DNA of 28,550 nt, taken from assembly GCA_050184295.1 (NCBI GenBank), contig JBFXAM010000057.1, positions 1-28,550 on the forward strand. Reading direction: 5' to 3'. Positions 7,521 through 16,588 of the stretch are shown piece by piece; the first letter of the stretch is position 1, and each line of letters begins with the position of its first letter. The position numbers and the translations under genes are program-made. This DNA is from JBFXAM01 sp050184295. Lineage in GTDB: Bacteria > Planctomycetota > Phycisphaerae > UBA1845 > Fen-1342. The notes below the pieces were generated by a model. It was not told where the DNA came from. It did no database searches and worked only from the letters and a program-made list of their open reading frames with translations.

Positions 7521-8480
7521 ATGCCACTCGTGCTCGGAATCGACGAAGCCGGCTACGGGCCCCTGCTCGGGCCGCTGCTGGTCTGCGCCACCGCGTGGGA
7601 AGTCGCCTCCGACGCCGTCGGCGACGACTTCTGGCGGCGTCTGGCCGCCGTCGTCGCGCCCGCCGCCGACCGCCACGAATCCCGCCTGGTCATCGGCGAT
7701 TCCAAGCAGGTCTTCGATCGCGCCCGCGGCCTCGCCTCGCTCGAACGTCCGGTCCTGGCCTTCGCGCGCGCCTGCGGGATGCCGACCCACGACCTCGCGG
7801 CGCTGCTCGGAGCCCTCGGCGTCGAGCCCCCCGGCGACGGCGCGATGCCCTGGTACAGCGCGCTCCACCGCCCCCTGCCGACCGACCCCGTGCAGTCCGC
7901 GTTCGACGGCGCTGCCGAACGCCTCGCCGCTGAAATGCCGGCCGCCGGCGTCACCTGTCGCGCGCTGCTCGCGCAGGTCGTCACCGAGGATCATTACAAC
8001 GGCCGCGTCGCCGCCACCCGCAACAAGGCCAGCGTCCTGCTCGAACAGGTGCTCAAGCTGCTCGAACGCGGCCGCCGCCTCGCGCACGACGCCGAGCTGC
8101 ACGTCATCGTCGATCGGCTCGGCGGGCGGAGCGACTATCGCCGCCTGCTGATGGACGCGTTTCCCGATCGGCCGCTGCACATCCTCGAGCAAACCGACAC
8201 GCGCAGCGCCTACCGTCTCGCCGGCTCCGGCGGCGACTGGGTGGTCGAGTTCTGCGTCGACGCCGACCGCAACCACCTGCCCGTCGCGCTCGCGAGCATG
8301 CTCGCCAAGTACGTGCGCGAGTTGCTGATGGAGCGGTTCAACGCGTTCTGGCGGGGCCTGGCGCCGGCGCTCCGCCCGACGGCCGGCTATTACCAGGACG
8401 CCCAGCGTTTTCTCGTCGACATCGCCCCGCACGCCGCCCGCGCCGGAATCGAGATTGCTGCGTTCGTCCGTCAGCGCTGA
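7521..8480 (+). CDS. RNase HII-like protein (divergent RNase H fold)
   Basis: A 319-residue protein. The N-terminus GIDEAGYGPLLGP matches the RNase HII signature DEAGRGPLAGP, with Asp8 and Glu9 as the first two acidic residues. DSKQ at 60-63 matches the family DSK motif, VDRLGGRSDY contributes Asp198, and ASMLAKYVRELLM at 258-270 matches ASIVAKVTRD. Two differences matter. The Arg of the GRG ribonucleotide-sensing motif is Tyr (GYG), and the last acidic position appears as Glu267 instead of Asp. The protein is also about 100 residues longer than typical RNase HII. RNase HII cuts RNA-DNA junctions during ribonucleotide repair; whether this one does is inference. It starts one base after the MlaE stop, so it is in the same transcript. 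Confidence 0.7.
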   Translation: MPLVLGIDEAGYGPLLGPLLVCATAWEVASDAVGDDFWRRLAAVVAPAADRHESRLVIGDSKQVFDRARGLASLERPVLAFARACGMPTHDLAALLGALGVEPPGDGAMPWYSALHRPLPTDPVQSAFDGAAERLAAEMPAAGVTCRALLAQVVTEDHYNGRVAATRNKASVLLEQVLKLLERGRRLAHDAELHVIVDRLGGRSDYRRLLMDAFPDRPLHILEQTDTRSAYRLAGSGGDWVVEFCVDADRNHLPVALASMLAKYVRELLMERFNAFWRGLAPALRPTAGYYQDAQRFLVDIAPHAARAGIEIAAFVRQR

Positions 8481-8526
8481 CCACCGCCCGACGCCGCACG
8501 CTGCGCGGGACACCCTCCCGCCGCCC

Positions 8527-8532
8527 TACAAT
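8527..8532 (+). promoter_or_regulatory. -10-like box (TACAAT) before the 1373-residue protein gene
   Basis: TACAAT lies in the 93-base gap after the RNase HII-like gene, 41 bases before the ATG at 8574. No clear -35 was found. Its form matches the boxes upstream of other plus-strand genes in this window (12721, 20317, 21842, 23699). Confidence 0.4.
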
Positions 8533-8573
8533 GTCCGCAGCCGAACCGAACCGTCCGCCCCCCGAGAGCCTTC

Positions 8574-11500
8574 ATGCAAGCTGCTCGCTCCGACCCGCCG
8601 CTCGCCGGTCCGACGACACCGCGGCGCGCCGCGCTGCTGGTCGCGCTCGTTGTCGCGACGACGCCCATCACGCGCGCACAGCCCCGCGCCGATTTCCTGC
8701 GCGACTGGCCGGCGCCGCTCCATGCCGCCCTGCACGCCTACCGCGACGACGATTTGTCGGCGGCCCGCCGCGCCGCCGAGCAGGTCGCCGCCGCCACCAG
8801 CGAACCCGCCCTGCGACGCGACGCCGCCGCGCTCGGCGCACTCGTCCTGCTCCGCAGCGAAAGCCGCGCCGACCGCGTCAACGCCCGCGCGCAACTCTCC
8901 GCGCTCGCCGAAGAGGATCCGACGCTTTTCGAGCGGCCCGAGTGCGCGCTCGCCCTCGGCATCGCTTCGCGCGAGCTCGGCGAAACCGCGATCGCGCTCG
9001 ACCAGCTCGACCACGCGCGCCGCGCGTTCGAGGCCCGCGGCGACACGCCGCGCCTCGCGCGAACGCTCGTCGCGCTCGCGGAGACCTGGCTCCGCCACGG
9101 GGAGTGGTCCGCGACCCCGGCGCAGTTTCGCGCGCCGCGCCCGGACAGCGCCGAACACGCCGACCGCCTCCGCCACGAGCAAGCGCTGCGGGTCGTCACC
9201 CAACTGGAAGCACTCGACGGCGCCGTCGCCGCCGCGCACACCGCCCGCCTGCGGGTCGCGGAACACCTGCTGCCGCGCGACGAACGCGCCGCGGATGCGC
9301 TGCTGACCCAACTCGTCGAAACGGCGCCCTGGACCGATGCCTGCGCCGCAGCGGCATTGCAGCTCGCCGAGCGCTACGAGCAAGCCGGCCAAACCGATGC
9401 CGCCGGCGCGCTTTACGAACAAGCCGCCGATCCGCGCTGGGGCGCGACCGCCACGACCGCGGGGGCGCGCCTGGCGGCCATGCGAAAGCCATCGATCACG
9501 CTTGCAGCGCCAGCGCAGGCGCCGAGCGGTGAACCGCTCCGCTTCGAGCTGCGCGTCCGCGGCGTCGAGCGCGTCGTCGTTGAAGCGCGCCGCGTCGACC
9601 TCGAAGCCTGGCTCACTCAGAACCGCGGCCGGCCCGCTTTCGCGACGCTCCCGACCTCGGGCGCCGCAGTCCTGTCGCGCGAGATCGAGACGCGCGGCGG
9701 CGCCGCATGGTCGAGCGACGCGCTCGCTTCGCCGCTCGTGCTCGACGCGCCCGCGGGCGCCTACGTGCTCTCCGCGGCCGCCGGCAGCGCGGACGGCGAG
9801 CCCGCCGACCGACGTCTCGTCGTCCTCAGCGACCTGCGCGCCGCGGCCTGGGTCGGCCGCCTGAGCGCCACGATCGGCGCGCTGCGAGCGCCGGACATCG
9901 ACGCGCTCCGCGGTCTGTTCTGGATTCACGGCGCGCCCGCTCCGACGCGCCTGCGCTTCGCCGACCGCGTCGCGACCTTTGAGTTGCCCGCGGACGTGCG
10001 CGTCCGCCGCGAGCGCCGCTGGACCGCGCTCGTCGGCGCCGGCGCGCACTGGACCGTGCTCGCCGGCGAACTCGACCCCGGCGCCGGCGAACCCGCGCTG
10101 CCCACGTGCCTGCTCACCGCGACGCCCGCGAATCCGCATGCCGGCGATCCCGTCTCCGTCGCAGGCCTCGCGATCGGAACGGGCCCGGGCCGCGGCGGCG
10201 ACGACGCCGACTACCGCGTCGATCTCGTCGACGCCTTCGAGCAGCGCGTCGCCAGCGCCGCCGCCGCGATCGAGCGCGGCGGCGTGTTCGCGACGGTTGT
10301 GACCGTGCCGTCGACCGCCGCCGGCCGACCGCTGCGCGCCCTGCTGCGAAGTCATGAGCGGACGATCGAAAACCGGCTTGGTCGAACGCCGGTGCGTGTC
10401 GCGCCGGCCGACGACTCGCCGCTCCGCCTGCGCGTCGCGCCGCAACCGTGGTTCGCGCGCCCCGATCGCGATGCGCTGCTGCGCACGACGCTGACTTTCG
10501 ACGTCTTTGCCGAGTATCCCTGGGGAACGCCCGCCGATCTCAACGGAGTCGCCGGTCTGCGGGCGCTGCTGTTGAACGCGACCACCGCCGGCGGCCCAGC
10601 CCAACCCGGCCCCGTGCGGCACTTCCACCCCGATCGCTCGCAGCGCGGCCGCATGCGATTTGTCACGCCGATCGCCGGGCTTCAGCCCGAGGCCGTGCCG
10701 TTCGGTGTCGGGCTCTTCGCCCAGCTCCTTCCACTCGATGGGCGTATGCAAGGCGTCGACGCCGCGGTCCTGCTCGGGCCGCGCCGCGCGCACGCCTGGC
10801 TCGAACTCGAGGCCGCCGACCCCGCGCTCGGCCGCCCGCTCGCGTGCCGGCTCGCGTGGTTCGACCCCGACGGACGGCTTCGACCCGACGCGGCCGAACT
10901 GCTGATCGAGGATGCCGCCGCCCGTCGCTCCCATCAAATGTTCTTTGCCGACGTCGACGGACGGCGCTGCGCGACGTGGCGGCCGGCGGCGGCGGGCGCA
11001 CACGTCGCTCGGGCGCGCGTCCCCTGGACCGATCCCGACGCCGCGCCACTCGAGATCGAATGCCGCTTCGACGTCGCCGCCGGCGCCGACGAGCCGTTCT
11101 CGCTCGACCTCACCGCCGAGCGCATCCAGCGCGACCGCCAGTGGGGTGCGCGGGTCCGCGTCCGCGCCGTCACGCCCCCGGCTGCCACGCCGATCCTGCT
11201 CACCGCGTTCACCGGCGGCGAGCCGCTTGGCGCGGCGATTCACCTGCCCGGGGAGTCGACCGACGAAGTGTTCATCCCGTTCGCGAGAGACTCGGCCCCG
11301 GACGCGCGCGTCGTTGCAGCGACCCTTGGCGGCAACGGCCTCAGGCTGCTCGACATCGTCCCGATCGCGCCGCCGGCGCCGCTCACCCTCACCCTCGATC
11401 CGCCACAGGTCCGCGCCGCGTCCGGCGGGCGCGCCCGATTCCGGATCGCGTGCGAACGTGACGGCCGCCCCGCGACGAACGCGGCACTCCTCGTCCGCCT

Positions 11501-12695
11501 CGTCGACGCGACACCGCCCGGCGTGCTTGCGTGGCTCCCCACGTCGATCGACGCGCCCGCGGACCCGCCCGCCGTGTCGGCCGCCGTCGGCGGGTCCGGT
11601 GAAATCGCGCTCAGCGCCGCCGACCAGAACCGGCTCGGGCGCGCCCTCAGCGACGCGCCCGCCGAGCTCGCCGCGGCCATCGTCGAGGGTGAGACGCGCT
11701 GGGTCGACGCGTACACCGCCGGCGGCGCGGCGCGCGACATCGAAGTGCCTCTGCCCGGCCATCTCGAGCGTGGCCGGCTGATCGTGCTCGCGCGCACCGC
11801 CGACGGCGCGGTCGCAATCGCGCGCGCCGAGATCCGCGTGGCGCCCCGGCTCACGCTCGAGCTTGATCTCCCGCCACGACTCCGCGTCGGCGACCGATCC
11901 CTGGCCGCGATCCGCGTCCACAACCCCCACGCCGACGAGCGCTGCGTGCGACTCGCGCTCGCGCCCGGCCCGGGGCTCGCGCTCGAACGCGTCCGCCCCG
12001 CCGCCGGCGACGCGCTGGGGCGCGACGACGACGAAGCATGGACGCTCACGCTCCCGCCCGCCGGCGACCGGCTGATCCTCGCCGAAGTCGAGGCCGCCGC
12101 CGCGTGCAGCGGCGTGTTCGAGGCCGCCGCGATTGAGGGTGCCGCCAGATGCGTGGAGCGCGCCGCCTACGAAATCAGCGATCTCGACGCGGCAACCGCC
12201 CACCATGACGCACCGCGCGTGACGCTCCGCCGCACGCTGCTGGCGCTCGTGCCCGCCGCCGCAACCGCGTTCCAGCCGCAGGATCAATCCACGCTGTCGG
12301 GCATGCGCCCGTCGCGCTGGGAGCGTTACGTGCTGGACGCCCGCGCCCGCGTGCCGGCGGGCCGGCTGCTGCTGGTGCGCGAGGAGTTCGAGCTGTCCGA
12401 ATCGTGGCGCGACGTCGAGTGGTCCCAGACGCTGCCGCCCGCGTGTCACACGGTGCGCGGCGAACCCGACGACGTCCACGCGCTCAGCCGCGATCCGCTG
12501 CGCCGGCTCGACGAGTATCGCTTCCGCCTCGGCGCGATTCCCGCCGGCACGCGCGTGCACGAGTACTTCGCGCTCGCCGTCCGCCCCGGCGTCAATCGAA
12601 TCCCGCCGCCGGAGATCGTGGTCGGAGGTCAGCGGGTCGCGGTCGAGCTCGATCCGCGCGACGCCGTACTCACGGTCTATGACGACTCGCATTAA
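8574..12695 (+). CDS. Large secreted TPR/alpha-2-macroglobulin-like protein
   Basis: A 1373-residue predicted exported protein. The signal peptide spans about 1-36 (basic TPRRAALLVALVVATTPITRAQ, cut after RAQ). Residues 37-300 are Ala/Arg-rich helical repeats of TPR type (AYRDDDLSAARRAAEQ; ALGIASRELGETAIALDQL; ALQLAERYEQAGQTDAAGAL). From about 310 the sequence changes to beta-sandwich segments resembling macroglobulin domains: LRFELRVRGVERVVVEARRV, then repeated Ig-like modules, and LRVGDRSLAAIRVHNPHAD near 1100. No CxEQ-type thioester motif was found, so a protease-trapping covalent mechanism is not supported. The C-terminus (from about 1225) has LPAGTRVHEYFALAVRPGVN-like text of uncertain fold. 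I cannot name the family. A long antisense open frame across the gene is a GC shadow. Confidence 0.8.
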   Translation: MQAARSDPPLAGPTTPRRAALLVALVVATTPITRAQPRADFLRDWPAPLHAALHAYRDDDLSAARRAAEQVAAATSEPALRRDAAALGALVLLRSESRADRVNARAQLSALAEEDPTLFERPECALALGIASRELGETAIALDQLDHARRAFEARGDTPRLARTLVALAETWLRHGEWSATPAQFRAPRPDSAEHADRLRHEQALRVVTQLEALDGAVAAAHTARLRVAEHLLPRDERAADALLTQLVETAPWTDACAAAALQLAERYEQAGQTDAAGALYEQAADPRWGATATTAGARLAAMRKPSITLAAPAQAPSGEPLRFELRVRGVERVVVEARRVDLEAWLTQNRGRPAFATLPTSGAAVLSREIETRGGAAWSSDALASPLVLDAPAGAYVLSAAAGSADGEPADRRLVVLSDLRAAAWVGRLSATIGALRAPDIDALRGLFWIHGAPAPTRLRFADRVATFELPADVRVRRERRWTALVGAGAHWTVLAGELDPGAGEPALPTCLLTATPANPHAGDPVSVAGLAIGTGPGRGGDDADYRVDLVDAFEQRVASAAAAIERGGVFATVVTVPSTAAGRPLRALLRSHERTIENRLGRTPVRVAPADDSPLRLRVAPQPWFARPDRDALLRTTLTFDVFAEYPWGTPADLNGVAGLRALLLNATTAGGPAQPGPVRHFHPDRSQRGRMRFVTPIAGLQPEAVPFGVGLFAQLLPLDGRMQGVDAAVLLGPRRAHAWLELEAADPALGRPLACRLAWFDPDGRLRPDAAELLIEDAAARRSHQMFFADVDGRRCATWRPAAAGAHVARARVPWTDPDAAPLEIECRFDVAAGADEPFSLDLTAERIQRDRQWGARVRVRAVTPPAATPILLTAFTGGEPLGAAIHLPGESTDEVFIPFARDSAPDARVVAATLGGNGLRLLDIVPIAPPAPLTLTLDPPQVRAASGGRARFRIACERDGRPATNAALLVRLVDATPPGVLAWLPTSIDAPADPPAVSAAVGGSGEIALSAADQNRLGRALSDAPAELAAAIVEGETRWVDAYTAGGAARDIEVPLPGHLERGRLIVLARTADGAVAIARAEIRVAPRLTLELDLPPRLRVGDRSLAAIRVHNPHADERCVRLALAPGPGLALERVRPAAGDALGRDDDEAWTLTLPPAGDRLILAEVEAAAACSGVFEAAAIEGAARCVERAAYEISDLDAATAHHDAPRVTLRRTLLALVPAAATAFQPQDQSTLSGMRPSRWERYVLDARARVPAGRLLLVREEFELSESWRDVEWSQTLPPACHTVRGEPDDVHALSRDPLRRLDEYRFRLGAIPAGTRVHEYFALAVRPGVNRIPPPEIVVGGQRVAVELDPRDAVLTVYDDSH

Positions 12696-12720
12696 CGCGC
12701 GGGGCCCGCGCGCCGGCGGC

Positions 12721-12726
12721 TATAAT
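12721..12726 (+). promoter_or_regulatory. TATAAT -10 box for the HEAT-repeat lipoprotein gene
   Basis: A perfect TATAAT ends 8 bases before the ATG at 12735. A transcript starting about 7 bases after the box would begin at or just before the start codon, so this mRNA is predicted to be leaderless. No good -35 was found at 16-18 bases. Confidence 0.5.
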
Positions 12727-12734
12727 CCGCAGCC

Positions 12735-13103
12735 ATGGAGCGCCGAACGGCTTGCGCATGTCTCTCGGGTGCCCTCCTCGGCGCTGCGCTCGCGACGATG
12801 GTCGGTTGCCAGTCGACCGCGGCGCAGCGTCGCCAGCTCAACTCGCGCAGCCCGCTCGATCGCGCCGCCGCCGTCGTGCACCTCGCCGAGGCCGGAGACC
12901 GCGAATCCGTGCACAAGCTCGTGGACCTGCTCGAAGACCCCGACGCCGCTGTCCGACTCGTGGCGATCGTCGGGCTGCGGCGCCTGACCGGCGACGACCG
13001 CGGGTTTGTCTACTATGCCGCGGAAAGCGAGCGCGCCGCGGCAGTCGAGCGCTGGCGCGAAGCGCTCCGCGCCGGCCAGGTCCGCGTCCCCGCGCGACCC
13101 TGA
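12735..13103 (+). CDS. Small HEAT-repeat lipoprotein
   Basis: A 122-residue predicted lipoprotein. The signal peptide is followed by lipobox ATMVGC (Cys25), then QSTAAQ. Residues 38-90 carry HEAT/PBS-lyase-like helices (LDRAAAVVHLAEAGD; SVHKLVDLLEDPDAAVRLVAIVGLRRLTG), and the C-terminus is charged. HEAT repeats are protein-binding scaffolds; the partner is unknown. It follows the macroglobulin-like gene by 39 bases with its own TATAAT box and converges on the methyltransferase gene, leaving an 87-base gap with no clear terminator hairpin. Confidence 0.75.
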   Translation: MERRTACACLSGALLGAALATMVGCQSTAAQRRQLNSRSPLDRAAAVVHLAEAGDRESVHKLVDLLEDPDAAVRLVAIVGLRRLTGDDRGFVYYAAESERAAAVERWREALRAGQVRVPARP

Positions 13104-13190
13104 GGCGCCACGATCGACGTCGAGTTGCGGGTGATCGTGCGGACATCCGCGCGCAGCGCCGACCCCGCGCCGCACGCCTGCCGGCCGGGA

Positions 13191-13886
13191 TCAGCCGCCC
13201 GCGAGCCGCCGCGCCCGCAGCAAGAACAGCATCGGCCAGCCGACGTATTTGACCGCGCGCGGCGAGCGTGCCGCGAGCGTTTCGTCGACCGGATGTTCGC
13301 TCAGATGATCGATTGCCACGCCTGCCGCCAGCGCCGCGTTCACGAAATCGCTGATCTGGTGCGGGTGACTCTGCGGACGCGTTTCGACGCCGGTTGCGGG
13401 ATCCGTAAACCGCGCGCTGATCCCGCGCAGCATCATCGCCGGATGCATCGCCGAACAGAGAATGAACCCGCCTCGCCGGCACACGCGCGCGAGCTCGCGA
13501 AACAGCCCCGCCGGCGACGCCACGTGCTCCAGCACCAGGCAGCACAGCACGCGGTCGAACGAGGCGTCCGCGAGCGGCAGCGGCGCGCGAGCGTCATGCG
13601 CCAGGAATCTGACGCGCTCCGCGCCCGGCTTGCGACGCGCTCGCTCGAGCATTCCCTCGGAAAAGTCCAGCCCCGTGACACGCGCCCCCTGCTCCGCCAG
13701 CCGCAACGCCCAGCGCCCCGTGCCGCAGCCCACGTCGACCACGTCGAGCTCCGCGACGCCGCCCAGCAGCGCGGGCAGCTCGCGCTCCTCGAGTTGAATC
13801 AGCGCGTTGTCCTCGTGATCGTAGATTTCCGCCCAGCGGTCGTAGCCCGCTTGCGCCGGAACGCGCTCCACCCGCGGCGCGTCCAT
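13191..13886 (-). CDS. Class I SAM-dependent methyltransferase, last gene of the isc operon
   Basis: A 231-residue Methyltransf_11/UbiE-like enzyme. Motif I is VVDVGCGTGRWALRLAEQG (about 49-67). The acidic end of strand 2 is VTGLDFSEGMLERAR, and motif II/III are seen in FDRVLCCLVLEHVASPAGLFRELARVCRRGGFILCSA. The C-terminal half (HPAMML..., YVGWPMLFLLRARRLAGG) would set substrate choice, which cannot be told from sequence. The ATG overlaps the ferredoxin stop by one base (TGATG), giving strong translational coupling. In gammaproteobacteria the gene after fdx is iscX; this methyltransferase is unrelated to it. It may act on a substrate that needs reduced ferredoxin, or may simply be co-transcribed. 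Confidence 0.85.
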   Translation of the reverse strand: MDAPRVERVPAQAGYDRWAEIYDHEDNALIQLEERELPALLGGVAELDVVDVGCGTGRWALRLAEQGARVTGLDFSEGMLERARRKPGAERVRFLAHDARAPLPLADASFDRVLCCLVLEHVASPAGLFRELARVCRRGGFILCSAMHPAMMLRGISARFTDPATGVETRPQSHPHQISDFVNAALAAGVAIDHLSEHPVDETLAARSPRAVKYVGWPMLFLLRARRLAGG

Positions 13887-14302
13887 CAGTGCCCTTCGCG
13901 CGCCAGGTTGCGGTTCCACTTCGGAACCTCGACCACCACGTCCTCGGAACCGTTCGGCACGCACTGGCACGACAGCCGCGACTGCGCCGTCAAACCATAC
14001 GCATCGTCGAGCTGGTCCTCTTCCGCGTCGCTCGCCGGGCTGCACGACTTGAGCCCCTGCCGGACGATCACGTGGCACGTGCTGCAAGCACACACGCCTC
14101 CGCACGCGTGGTCGATCTCGATCTTGTGGCCCATTGCGATCTCGAGAATGCTCCCGGGCAGGCCGTGATCCTCGTACGGTATCTTCGCCGGATCGACCTC
14201 GATCACGTGCTCCTTCTTCTGCTCGTCGATGATGGTCAGCTTGTACTTCTTCGCCGGCGGCTTCACGTCCGGCGTGTCGATATACGGGTTCTGGCCGCCC
14301 AT
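13886..14302 (-). CDS. fdx: ISC-type [2Fe-2S] ferredoxin
   Basis: A 138-residue adrenodoxin-type ferredoxin that supplies electrons for cluster assembly on IscU. The cluster motif CGGVCACSTC is at 67-76 and the fourth ligand region SCQC is at 111-114. Cys67, Cys73, Cys76 and Cys112 are the expected ligands; the extra Cys71 also occurs in E. coli Fdx. An N-terminal extension of about 18 residues precedes the beta-grasp start (KKYKLTIIDEQKKEHVIEV). The start ATG is at 14300-14302. It is 213 bases after hscA, a wider gap than usual, and overlaps the methyltransferase by one base. Confidence 0.9.
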   Translation of the reverse strand: MGGQNPYIDTPDVKPPAKKYKLTIIDEQKKEHVIEVDPAKIPYEDHGLPGSILEIAMGHKIEIDHACGGVCACSTCHVIVRQGLKSCSPASDAEEDQLDDAYGLTAQSRLSCQCVPNGSEDVVVEVPKWNRNLAREGH

Positions 14303-14515
14303 GAATGGCTCCGAAATGCGGTATGAAGAATGCCGAACGCGGCAGGGGCGCCCGCCGCACGGCTGGGTTCATCCGGTGATCGTCTCTCCCGCCGTCATCG
14401 TCGGCGCTTCGGGCCGCGTCTAAGCCGCTGTCGCTCTTCCCGGTCGCGCCAAGGGGACTCCGTTGTCGCGCGTCCGCGTCCGCCCGCGCGGGCGTGGTTC
14501 CGCGTCCGGCACTCA

Positions 14516-16399
14516 TCACCCATCGCTCGCCGAAGTGCGGAGCGTCTCGGCGATGCCGAGTTCCGCCAGCCGCACCGTGCGGCGCCCGAACGCGTCGAGC
14601 GCGCCGTGCAGCGCATCCAGATCCGTCGCCTCGCGCGCCAGCCGCTCCAGCGCTTCGCACTCCCGCTCCAGCCGCTCGTGCTCGTCCGCCGGCAGCCGCT
14701 GGCCGACTCGCGCCAGCATCTGCCGCGTCTTGCCCACGTCAAACGTCACCTGGTTCAGCAGGTCGATCCGGCGATGGGCCGCCAGGTCCTCGCGCGCAAA
14801 GGCCAGGCTCTCGTCCGTCATCCGGCGCACTTCGTCGCGCGTCAACCCGTAGTTCGGCACCACCTGGATGCGCGCTTCGCGCCCGCTCCGCGCCTCGCGC
14901 GCCGCGACATTCAGAATGCCGTTCGCGTCGATCAGAAACTCGACCTCGACCTTCGGAATGCCCGCCGGCATCGGCGGAATCCCCGCCAGCACAAACTCGC
15001 CCAGGCTGCGGCAATCCGCCGCCAGCTCGCGCTCGCCTTGCAGCACGTTGATCTTGATCGCGGTCTGCCCGTCGACAAACGTCGTAAACCGCTCGGTCGC
15101 GCGGCACGGCACGGTGGTGTTGCGCAGGATGAGCTTGCCCATCGCGCCCCCCATCGTTTCGATGCCCAGCGACAGCGGTGTTACGTCAAGCAGCAGCATA
15201 TCGAGCCGCTTGCCCGCCAGCACCGACGCCTGCACCGCCGCCCCCAGCGCCACGACCTCGTCCGGGTTCAGCGCCGTGTAAGGCGTCAGCGCGAACGCCT
15301 CCGCCACGCGCCGCGGACACGCCGGGATGCGCGTCGATCCGCCGACCAGAATGAAGCGATCAAGGGCGTCCGCCGCCAACCCGGCGTCGCGCAGCGCCTG
15401 ATGACAGAGTGTGATTGTCCGCTCGAGCAGCGGCGCGACGAGCTTCTCGAACTCGGTCCGCGTCAGCGTCCGCCGGAACACGGCGCCCGCGCCCAGGTCC
15501 AGCTCCAGCTCGGCCTGCTCCCGCTCGCTCAGCCGAATTTTCACCGCTTCCGCCAGCGCCCGCAGCGCCTGGCGCGCCGCGGGAGCGTCGATCGTGCGGC
15601 CGAAACGCTCGTGCACCTCGCGGGTCACAAGCTGAATGATCGCGCGATCAAAGTCGTCGCCGCCGAGATGCGTGTCGCCGGCGGTCGCGAGCACCTGGAA
15701 TACGCCGTTCTCGATCCGCAGAATCGAAACATCGAACGTGCCGCCGCCGAGGTCGTAGACGGCGACCGTCTCCGGATGTCGCGGTTGAGGGTTTGAACTC
15801 TCGGCGCGCGCGTCCGCATTCGCGCCCCGCAACCCCACGCCATACGCCAGCGCCGCCGCCGTCGGTTCGTTGATGATGCGCACGACGTCGAGCCCGGCGG
15901 CCTGGCCGGCGTCACGCGTCGCCTGACGCTGCGCGTCGTCGAAGTACGCCGGCACGGTGATGACCGCTCGGGTCACCGGACGCCCGAACGCCTGCTCCGC
16001 ACGCTCCCGCAACTCGCGCAGCACCAGCGCCGATAGTTCTTCCGGCGTATAACGCCGTCCCGCAATCTCCACCTGCACCGTCGCGCGCGGCCCCGCCGCG
16101 ACCTCATACGCGAGGAAAGGCAGCTCGCCGCGCACGTCGGCGAATCCGCGCCCGATCAGGCGCTTGATCGAGTAGACCGTCGCACGCGGGTTCTCGATCG
16201 CGTGCCGCCGCGCTTCCCACCCCACCGTCACGCGCGGCGCGCCATCCGGACCGGGCGTCAGGCCGATCACCGACGGCACGCGCGCGTCCCCGGCCGCGTC
16301 GCGCAGCACGCGCGGACCCTGGTCATCCACGATCGCGAGCAGCGAAAACGTGGTCCCCAGGTCGATGCCGACGATCGGTTCGTCCATTCGGTCCGTCAT
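14516..16399 (-). CDS. hscA: Hsp70-family chaperone of the ISC system (HscA)
   Basis: A 627-residue ATP-dependent chaperone close to the length of E. coli HscA (616). The nucleotide-binding domain shows IVGIDLGTTFSLLAI, VITVPAYFDDAQRQATRDA, INEPTAAALAYG, VYDLGGGTFDVSIL and ILVGGSTRIP. The linker region is LLLDVTPLSLGIETMGG, then a substrate-binding beta domain and an alpha-helical lid ending in a short tail without the EEVD-like end of DnaK. An insertion of about 18 residues (ANADARAESSNPQPRHPE) sits before VYDLGGG. Placement between hscB and fdx makes HscA more likely than DnaK; its client would be IscU through LPPVK. Alternative starts are an ATG at 16387, four codons later with gagg 12 bases upstream, and a GTG at 16420. 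Confidence 0.9.
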   Translation of the reverse strand: MTDRMDEPIVGIDLGTTFSLLAIVDDQGPRVLRDAAGDARVPSVIGLTPGPDGAPRVTVGWEARRHAIENPRATVYSIKRLIGRGFADVRGELPFLAYEVAAGPRATVQVEIAGRRYTPEELSALVLRELRERAEQAFGRPVTRAVITVPAYFDDAQRQATRDAGQAAGLDVVRIINEPTAAALAYGVGLRGANADARAESSNPQPRHPETVAVYDLGGGTFDVSILRIENGVFQVLATAGDTHLGGDDFDRAIIQLVTREVHERFGRTIDAPAARQALRALAEAVKIRLSEREQAELELDLGAGAVFRRTLTRTEFEKLVAPLLERTITLCHQALRDAGLAADALDRFILVGGSTRIPACPRRVAEAFALTPYTALNPDEVVALGAAVQASVLAGKRLDMLLLDVTPLSLGIETMGGAMGKLILRNTTVPCRATERFTTFVDGQTAIKINVLQGERELAADCRSLGEFVLAGIPPMPAGIPKVEVEFLIDANGILNVAAREARSGREARIQVVPNYGLTRDEVRRMTDESLAFAREDLAAHRRIDLLNQVTFDVGKTRQMLARVGQRLPADEHERLERECEALERLAREATDLDALHGALDAFGRRTVRLAELGIAETLRTSASDG

Positions 16400-16588
16400 C
16401 CTCGATCCGTCCCGGTTCACGCACGTGCCGAGATCGGGATGCAGCGCGCGGTTACAAGCCGAACCCGGCGCCGACCCGGTGCGCGGCGTCCGCTCGAATC
16501 CAACTTGCGCCGCCGACGAGTCGCGATCGGCGATGCTCAGTCCCGACTCGCCGCTTCCCGTCCCAAACCCAGCACCCGAACGCCGACC

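Noticed and set aside
8526..12692. 1388-codon open frame antisense to the large secreted protein
   Set aside because: No signal peptide or recognisable domain, and Arg/Gly/Ala-rich text typical of the complement of GC-rich codons. The plus-strand reading has a signal peptide and domain-like structure.
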